The position numbers and the translations under genes are program-made. Under the pieces are notes generated by a model. The model saw only the letters and a program-made list of their open reading frames with translations. It ran no database searches and was not told the DNA's origin. Source: Himantopus leucocephalus (lineage: Eukaryota > Chordata > Aves > Charadriiformes > Recurvirostridae). Taken from it: 64,000 nt of DNA. Shown in pieces: positions 57,101-64,000 of the stretch (position 1 is the stretch's first letter; every line of letters begins with the position of its first letter). Where the stretch lies: NCBI GenBank assembly GCA_003993805.1, contig RSEF01000002.1, positions 74,710,146 to 74,774,145 of the forward strand, read 5' to 3'.

Positions 57101-60100
57101 AATCTAAGAGGAAAACCCTGTGCATGCTTTTGTGCAATCTGATCAGCAGCTACCCTGAGGTTGAGAGTAACAACTGATTCGTAATTTTAACTACTCTGAT
57201 GCAGAGCCAACTTCTTGCTGCTTTTAGGTTACTTCAACAACTCTCCTGTGAAACCGACTCAAGGTGACACAAAGTGACCTGTCTCTCCTGGAGGTGTGAA
57301 TGCCTTACAGCAATGGCTCCCTTGTGCAAACACTTTTCAGGGAAGGCACACGTACCACCATCTGCTGAGCTTCTTTCTTGCATCTATCCCATTTGGTCAG
57401 CACAGAAAAACCCTCAGTGACTGCATTCCACCCTTGGTTTCGTGTCAAGCTTGTCCTTTCTGACTACATGCCACTCGCCTGCCCACAACAAAGCCTTGTG
57501 TGATCTGACAATGAATCTCCTTCACTGCTAAACTCAGAACAGAGGGGGCAATACGATGGCAGGTGAGCTTCAATGCAGAAAAATGTAAGGTAAAACACCT
57601 CTGGAAAAATAATCTAAAACTCGCCTATGTGGTGCTGAATGTGGTACTTGCAGGTACGTTCAGGCAGGAGGTCTTGGAGCCATCGCTGACAGGTCTCCAG
57701 GGTCACTGGTTTGGCCTGCAGCAGCAGCCAAAATAAAGCCAAGGAACACTGGGTACCATGAGCAAAGGTATGAAGAGCAAGACCAAGGGTGTCCCTTTGC
57801 TGCTGCATAAAGCCCTGGTGCACCCTTGTTTCAGGCGGTGTGTGCACTTCCGGTCTCCACGCCACAGGAAGGAGACAGTTGTGCTGCAGATGGCACACAG
57901 CAAACCCAATCCAAGCGATGGGGCCTGCAAGCCCTGCAAGGAGACACCAGAAAGGCTCAGGCTTCTCATTTTGAAGCAGAAGGGGGTGTTATGATCGAGT
58001 TTTACAAATTGTGAAGGCAGCTGAGAAGGCGCACACAGAATTGCAATTCTCTGAAACTAGCAGGGGATCTGCTTGAAAACAGATTAAAAAATAGTTCCTT
58101 ACACAGCAGGTAGTGGAATTCTGGAGCTTGACACCAGATGAGGCTGGAGGCAGACAGCATCAGTGGGTTCAGAAAGCAATCAGAGAGACTTGCAGACAGC
58201 AGGTCCATAAACAGGTAGTAAAGGGAGCAGGCAGGGATGCGCCCTCTAACACACAACCCTAATGGAGCAGTTGTGGATGCTGATAGAGCACTAAGAGGAA
58301 CAGACCGCAGGAAGTGGCCGGGCCCACACGCTCACCCTAAATAGCACATCCTACTGCTACCAGAGACACAAGTACTTGGTTGCATGTACAATTGCTCTAA
58401 CGTGGCAGGGCACTCCTCAGGTCCTCACGCTTTGCTTGTCTGCAGCATTCAGTCTGACCAAACACAACTTGGGCTTGCTATTCTGAACAGCCGGGAAAAA
58501 CTGCGTGTGCCGCTGTGAGATCCAGCATCCTCTTCCTTAGGCTGGGGGATAAGCACATTCCTCCTCAGGTGGCAGCTCGCAACTCCACGGTTGTGCAAAT
58601 TCTGCTAGATTTGGTAAAAAAGACAACAAATTTTTGACAGGGGAAGGGCTTCTGGCCTGACACAAGAAAAAAATATGTCTATCTGTCCTAATGCATAGTA
58701 AGAAACATCTTTGGTCTTTTTCCTGTTCCTCCTTTACTGCTTGGTGACCAACTACAACATCCTGACTGCAAGCTCCTCAACAGCAGGCTCTGTCCTGAGA
58801 TGTCTATCACCTGTGTAAATTTGACACAACTTCCATCAAAGCTACAGGGCATCTTTCCGTTGACTTCAGTAGAATCAAGCCCCATATGTTGAATAAGCAA
58901 TCAATTACTTCCCCACAGGAGAAAGTTTTTCATGTCTGTAACTCATTTAAATGACTAGAACAAGGGAAGGGACTGAGCGCAGGAAGAGTTGAAAGAAGAG
59001 CCAGAATCATGCACTGCAATGAGGAAAGTGGTCCTGCAAGACATCTTCATGATGAAGAGATTGTGACGATAGTTACTTGTAAAAAGAGATCAGCTCTTGT
59101 CACATCTTCCACCTCACACCCCAAACCTCTGAACACACACACACACACACGCACACACACACCCCTCCCCTAGCCAGCAGCCTCTTTAATACAACATTGT
59201 GGGTATGTTTCTCACTTTAATCTTCTGCAAGTTGGTTCTGTTCTAATTAACATCTCAACCCGTACGAGGGATTCCCCACATCTTACAGACATCTCAGGCA
59301 CTGTTTCTTTCTCTTAGCTTTCTTCCAGTGGCAACACAACTTTTTAGAAGCATCGAGGCACTGCTCTTTGCAGGCTTTCAAGTCACTCTCTCTTTTTAGA
59401 TGCCTGCTAAGTCAACCATAAATTTATGGTTATGAATACCACCACTTTCTGCACTTTTATTTGGCTTCATTCACGATGCAAATACAAAACAGAACTTCAA
59501 AGTTGAGCAGAAATCCTTTTGCTTCATGATAGCCCAATTCCTTTCCACATTTCTTTTCAAGCATGCAATGACAGGATTAGCTGGGGATTAATTACTTGAA
59601 ACCCAACCTGCATCTCAGGTCACAATTTTCTCATATTTTCAGCCTTTAAAACTTTCATATCAACCAAATATTTGTCATACAGACCAATACTTACAACAGA
59701 TAAGATATTCTTCTTTCCACACAAACGTCAAAATCCAAGTAAAAATCCTGCTTACTGTGCAAACTCCAACACTCCCACCTCAAGTTACAGTCCTGTTCCC
59801 AAATGGAAACCAGACTGCTTTACAAAAATGTCACCTTTAAAGGCACAAAAAAGATCATTCAAAAAAGCAGGATTCTCTGCTTCCTATATTGTCCCTTAAA
59901 GACAATTGCTCTTCTGATAAAATATACTTACTTACTGGAGGGTAACCTAAACAATCAGTTTAAGTGTAATGTGATTTTATTTTTTATTAACTTTTTTTCC
60001 ATAAGAATGGTCATGGCCTGGATTACAATACATCTGTGCCTACATATTGACTCAGAACTGACGGTAAAATTTGATTAGCAGCACAGCAGGACTAGTCTAG

Positions 60101-63100
60101 GATGGACACTTCATGGAAGCCAATGATTTGAACGGAGTCTTTTTCAATATAAAGGGTCATCTAAATAATCACAGCATGTGAGAAGATCATTCCTTAATAA
60201 AGATATCTCCTATCACTGTTGTCCTAGTAGAAACACATTATCACCATGGTAAGGACAAATGTTGCAAAGTAAAGATGTCTACAATTTCACTTTGACTTAA
60301 GTCATAAAAGCAAAGAATAAAAATGTCTCCAGTCCTTTTTTTAATGACTTGTGTCCTCCAATCAACAGGAAACATTCAGGTTCATGGGCTAGGTGTAACT
60401 GTATTCTTATGACTTTATTTTTATAGATCTCTTCTTGTCCAGTTCATCCCTGTTGTAACAGCAAAGCAAAACAAAAACAAAAACAAAAACACCGCCCCCC
60501 CCCCCCNCCCCCCCCCAGTAAATCTCACCTTCTACAAAAAATAACCTTGGGCCAAAATAAGGTCTGGTAGTATCACTCTGAAAATATCCTCAACTGATTC
60601 TTTGCAAACAGATGTAGGTTATCTATAACAATCTAATGCCCAAAAAGACTATTATTTTAATTTTGTATTGAACCTAGTCTGATGCACATGCCATAAAAGA
60701 AGCAAAATTAACTGCACCACCTGCAGGGCACATCTTGCTGCTTTGAGAATGAAAAAAGTCAAGAGCAGGAGAGAAGAGCAAAAAAGAAAGGCAAACTGAG
60801 TTGAACGTAGAAGAGTAAATTAAATAATACAGACATCAAGAGAAAGAAAGTATTAAAACCAAGTGTTCAAGCGTGTTCAAACAAAACACAGGTACTGTGT
60901 TAAACACTGTATAAACCCAAGCTATGCCAAATTCCCAGTGCCCCACTTGTGAGCTTTGCATTAAAATAAAAACTGGCGAGGAAGGTGTATGCTTCTTCAG
61001 GGAAATGCTTTTGAACTAAAAAACACAGTGGTGTTGAGGCAAGAATAAACAGGGTGAAAGCTTTCAGAAGAGAGAGACTTTTGGTTGTGTGAGGGATGTG
61101 GGTTACTGGTAGCATGTGCATTTTTGCACTTCCGCAAAAGGTAAATACGATCTTGACATCGCACAGAAGGAGCCTTCCGTGTTGAAATTTTATTGAACAT
61201 GAAAGACACACTTGCAAAAATCTTTTCATGTCTGTAAAAACACATTAGTTTAAAACTGGTGATATATAGAGACTACTTAAATGCTCAAAGCTATTTAACT
61301 TTTCCTCAACCATGCTCACTCAATTTAGACCACTTACACAAATTACTGCAGTAGCACCTTCCCTACAAATGGATGGAGAAGAGCTAGTTGCCACTTTTTA
61401 GCTCAAATGACTGCCTTGGTTTTTTGATAGCAGCATACTACAGAAATCTAGGAGCACGAACCCGCTTGCCTTTGGTGATTCCCTATGGAGCAGATACCCA
61501 ACAACTGCAGTTTGGAAGCAGATCACCAGGACTCTCATCTATCCCATTCACATCAGTCTCTTGGCCCCTTCTCTCCCCAGGTCAGGGAGCAGCCATCAAG
61601 CCCAGGCAACAAAGTTCCCCTTTTCTCTTTACAGTAAGATTAGTGAATAGAATTTTTTCTTAGCTGCTTTTAAAAAACAGAGCTATCTAACAAGTCACTG
61701 CCTGTGCAATAGGTGGGGACAGAAACGGCGCGTTGCACTACAACACTGTAGGTGTCTCTGTCAGAAAACCAACTCGCCCACCCAGAACACAAACCTAACA
61801 AACTGCTCTATCACACAGCTGCCAAACTCCTCCCATGCCACCAGCACCTGACACTCACCACAAAAACACAGGGCTCGCTCCACCTGAACGCATCTTAGTG
61901 CTTGCTTTGGCACCACCTCCCTGGCCTAAATCTCCTCTATGTTCCTAACTTACCTTTCCCTCTCTCCTCCAGTAAGCTTCATCTACACTGCTGCCACAGG
62001 GGAGCTGCTGCAAACACTCAGTTTAGAAACAGTGCTAGTGTAACCTGAAAGGAGATGCCCCATGGCCAGTCAAAGCTTGATGTGGGGTAGTCCTCTAACA
62101 ACAAGACTCCCTCAAAAATGCTCTGATGATGACTAGAAAAGAGCTCAGTATTATCGTTGCCAGAGAGCACCAACCTGAATCTGATTATTGCCGCTGCTGT
62201 AGAATCACCAAAAAAATCTTGTATCTGCACTGAGGATCCGGCCCTGCTACAGCCGCAGTTGCCTGCCTTCCCTGTAGGGGAAACACAGGCTCTCTGAAAG
62301 GATGGTGTCTCCTTCCAAGCCCGATGGTGGTAGGGGAGACAAGTTTTACCAGTACAACTCATGGCCCAGTGCATTTTCCTGTCTTCATTAAGGGTTTACA
62401 CCAGTGCTTCTACCTTGGAAGTCTGCCATCAATAAGCAGGTCAAACCCCTTAGTCTGGGAAAAGCCTCTCTATTGTTTTCTGTCTCATGAACAGTTCTTC
62501 AGTAACTATATATTTTTTTTGGAGAGCAGGGTGTTAGAAAACAATTGATACAAATAAAGAGCTCTCCTTCACCATTGAAAGTAAACTGTATGCTTAATAA
62601 GATGAAATAATTTGGTCTCTGTGGGCCAGAAAACAATAGCCTCATTGTTGCACTGATACCTTGCGAGTTATGTCCTCATGTCACCCAAAGCAAACTGTAA
62701 TAGCGACTGCTCCACAGCTCAGATTCCCTTTAAACCTCTTAGCTAACCTCTTTTACCTCTTCAGGTTTCCCTCTTTAGCACAGACATGAATCAGTTGCTT
62801 CATGAAACCTCAACTCCATCAAAAAATACGAAGCTATCTTATCTTTTATGAGGCTGTACTCAATTCCCTGAAGTTTCTTACAAATATCCTTAATTTTCAC
62901 TCTTTAACACCAGGAGCTGAGATTGCATAATGAAGAAAATATCAACAACTGTGACTGACTTAAAAGGGGGCAACAGCAAGTAGAGCTTTGTCGCCTCTCT
63001 CTCTCCGAGCAGGATGAGAATTACTAATTACTTTATTGCAGTGTGGGTGGAAAAAAGAGTTAACTTCAAATCGGCACAGCATCCAATGCAGCATTTCCTT

Positions 63101-64000
63101 TATAGCAAAGAATGAAAAACAACCCCAAACCTAGAATAAATCTCCCTCCCCAATTCCTCCTTTTGTTTACACCAGGTTTGAGGTTACTTACACAGTGGCA
63201 CGGTATTAAAGATTCCATACACATCTCCACGCCTTAGGGCATAAGCCCACCTTTAGTTGTCTAGCACTGAGAAGAAACATTTCCTAGAGGCAAGCTACTA
63301 CGTAATGCTCGGGATGATGTTTCTCCCATCCTCTTTCTTTGATCTGTCAAATAAAAGCCACCACAAGAAAAAAAAAATGCTAAACACTATATTATTTTAT
63401 TTTCCTGCCACAATTCTATACTTACTTGCTCTCATTTTTATGGATCTTTTTATCATTACTGATGCAAACAGCCTCTGGAAGCAGCCAAACAAATCATGTA
63501 AGGTACAATGAAATATTCAACACACACATTCACCTTCAAGATAAGACAATAATAACAGAACACCTGAAACCAAAGTCTTTTCCCAGGTATGCTAAGTTAT
63601 GCCACTGAAGTCAAATGGGTTTTAGCAGTTTAATTTGCTCCCTTGATACTCAAAGGCATAGAGATTATTCCATTACTGAAAAATTTACCGCCACCACTAT
63701 ACAACAGCAACGGCTAGGGATTTGCAAAATAACAAAGAATACCATTCAGACATCAGAGAGAGGACGAGAAAGGAAGATTCCTCCACAGAGAGGCCCTTTC
63801 ATGAGGAACATCCTCAGGGGCAACAATCCACTGTGAGCACAAGGCGCTCTTACCTGTGTGAGTGAGCATGTGCCGCTGCAGGGAATTTGCCCATGGAAAG
63901 ACTCGAGGACAGTAAGGACAGGGGATATTTTGCAGGCAGTCTGAGTAAGCGTTCCTCTTCCCTCTCAGCAGCTTATCTTCGCCAGTTTCCTTCTCATCCT
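44625..64000 (-). CDS. RREB1: Ras-responsive element binding protein 1, C-terminal part
   Basis: Large nuclear C2H2 zinc-finger transcription factor acting downstream of Ras and TGF-beta signals. Only the last four coding exons lie in the window; the N-terminal bulk is beyond 64 kb. Fingers seen: CPYC...HMLTH in the edge exon, CDIC...HKKAH and CTVC...HMRSH in the 747-nt exon, and CQTC...HQRIH in the last exon, the last two joined by the classic TGERPY linker across an intron. Segments between are acidic and Ser-rich, including EVLDLTS and [15 protein letters not shown], both familiar from the mammalian protein. The protein ends QLLGVE. All splice phases agree. The finger exon expected in the 14-kb intron is present only as a decayed copy. 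Confidence 0.95.
45146..48321 (-). other. RREB1 intron, 3.2 kb
   Basis: Unique sequence. Open frames such as the 117-codon minus-strand stretch at 47653-48006 lack matching splice sites or homology. Confidence 0.55.
48322..49068 (-). CDS. RREB1: RREB1 two-finger exon
   Basis: 248 whole codons plus split ends. Starts [19 protein letters not shown], then an acidic region, [15 protein letters not shown], finger [20 protein letters not shown], a Ser/Glu-rich linker with [10 protein letters not shown], a Lys-rich stretch ([19 protein letters not shown]), and finger [20 protein letters not shown]. Acceptor TTGCAG, donor GTAAGA after the first base of Gly. Confidence 0.97.
49817..49876 (-). CDS. 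RREB1: RREB1 60-nt acidic exon
   Basis: [19 protein letters not shown] flanked by split codons on both sides. Acceptor has a long T tract ending TCTTCAG; donor TTAG/GTGGGT is moderate. It is phase 1 at both ends, so it can be included or skipped between the edge exon and the two-finger exon without changing frame. IKVD fits a SUMO-attachment consensus. I do not recall this segment from the human canonical protein, so it may be an alternative exon. Confidence 0.72.
57535..58260 (+). mobile_element. Ancient CR1/L3-like LINE fragment
   Basis: Diverged 3' part of a CR1-clade element. Landmarks: CTTCAATGCAGAAAAATGTA, CTTGGAGCCATCGCTGACAG, GGTACCATGAGCAAAGGTAT, CCTGGTGCACCCTTG and GTAGTGGAATTCTGGAGCTT, all in the order of L3/CR1 ORF2 and its 3' end. 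Frames are broken and segments are missing, so it is an old insertion. Confidence 0.75.
58505..58656 (-). pseudogene. RREB1: Fossil RREB1 zinc-finger cassette exon
   Basis: On the minus strand a strong acceptor (T-rich tract, GTGTCAG) is followed by GQKPFPCQK, which starts a conserved RREB1 finger, then VVFFTKS. After that, homology resumes in another frame from 58586: [20 protein letters not shown], matching the mammalian linker. Between the two, the second Cys is Phe and both His are gone. The exon is 152 nt against 165 nt expected (55 residues, from memory of the human isoforms). Reading on from the acceptor meets TGA at 58565-58567. The expected donor GT is GC after C. Multiple lesions argue against a single sequencing error. 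Confidence 0.85.
59132..59163. repeat. CA microsatellite
   Basis: (CA)n interrupted by one G, intronic in RREB1. Confidence 0.85.
60463..60516. repeat. A5C repeat and poly-C tract with single N
   Basis: CAAAAACAAAAAC units followed by a long C run interrupted by N at 60507; likely an assembly join. Confidence 0.75.
63854..64000 (-). CDS. RREB1: RREB1 zinc-finger exon, cut by window edge
   Basis: Encodes [20 protein letters not shown] then [12 protein letters not shown], a C-X2-C-X12-H-X3-H finger. The donor GTAAGAG follows the first base of the next codon. The upstream end lies outside the window. Confidence 0.95.

Larger units (their letters stand above)
49877..63853 (-). other. RREB1 14-kb intron
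   Basis: Holds the fossil finger exon, an old CR1-like LINE, a CA repeat and poly-C/A5C tracts with one single-N join (60507). Longer open frames, such as 184 codons on the plus strand at 55351-55905, have no recognisable similarity. Confidence 0.6.

Noticed and set aside
62018..62374. 118-codon minus-strand frame with an acceptor-like CTACAG
   Set aside because: Considered as the missing RREB1 finger exon, but it has no C2H2 pattern or match to the expected linker.

Overview
This is a piece of a vertebrate nuclear chromosome, almost certainly from a bird. All genes are split by GT-AG introns, there is one CpG island, and the interspersed repeats are CR1 LINEs ending in the CR1-type ATTCTGTG tail. 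The three genes I recognise are RIOK1, SSR1 and RREB1, which are also neighbours on human chromosome 6p24 (from memory). No prokaryotic, viral or mobile gene system was found, apart from fragments of CR1 reverse-transcribing elements.

Layout. RIOK1 (minus strand) runs from its stop codon near position 118 up to a coding exon at 12.3 kb. Fourteen exons can be joined in phase into 443 residues containing the whole RIO kinase domain. The roughly 125 N-terminal residues expected for the family were not found; a 100-N gap at 13.1 kb is the likely hiding place. A CpG island at 16.3-17.5 kb carries two NRF1-type palindromes, ETS, YY1 and E-box motifs. It separates RIOK1 from SSR1 (plus strand), which has eight coding exons from 16,989 to 27,963, 290 residues, and a long AT-rich 3' UTR. 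About 8 kb of sequence without recognisable genes follows, with SSR1 and RREB1 converging on it. RREB1 (minus strand) fills the rest: a 3' UTR of up to 4 kb, the terminal exon at 44.6-45.1 kb, a two-finger exon at 48.3-49.1 kb, a 60-nt acidic exon at 49.8 kb, and a zinc-finger exon cut by the window edge at 64 kb.

The most interesting observation is in the 14-kb RREB1 intron. At 58,505-58,656 there is a fossil of the exon that in mammals encodes another C2H2 finger and its linker (Q-K-P-F-P-C-Q-K and L-R-R-N...L-I-P-Q). It keeps a good splice acceptor, but has lost finger cysteines and histidines, is 13 nt shorter than the human exon as I recall it, is frameshifted with a premature stop, and has no GT donor. 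Flanking exons still join in frame without it.

Working together: RIOK1 acts in late 40S ribosome maturation, SSR1 is the TRAP-alpha subunit at the ER translocon, and RREB1 is a Ras-responsive zinc-finger transcription factor. Only RIOK1 and SSR1 share a promoter region.

Assembly quality: besides the 100-N gap there are eleven single-N joins. Several are flanked by near-identical direct copies, which look like unmerged contig ends and not biology.
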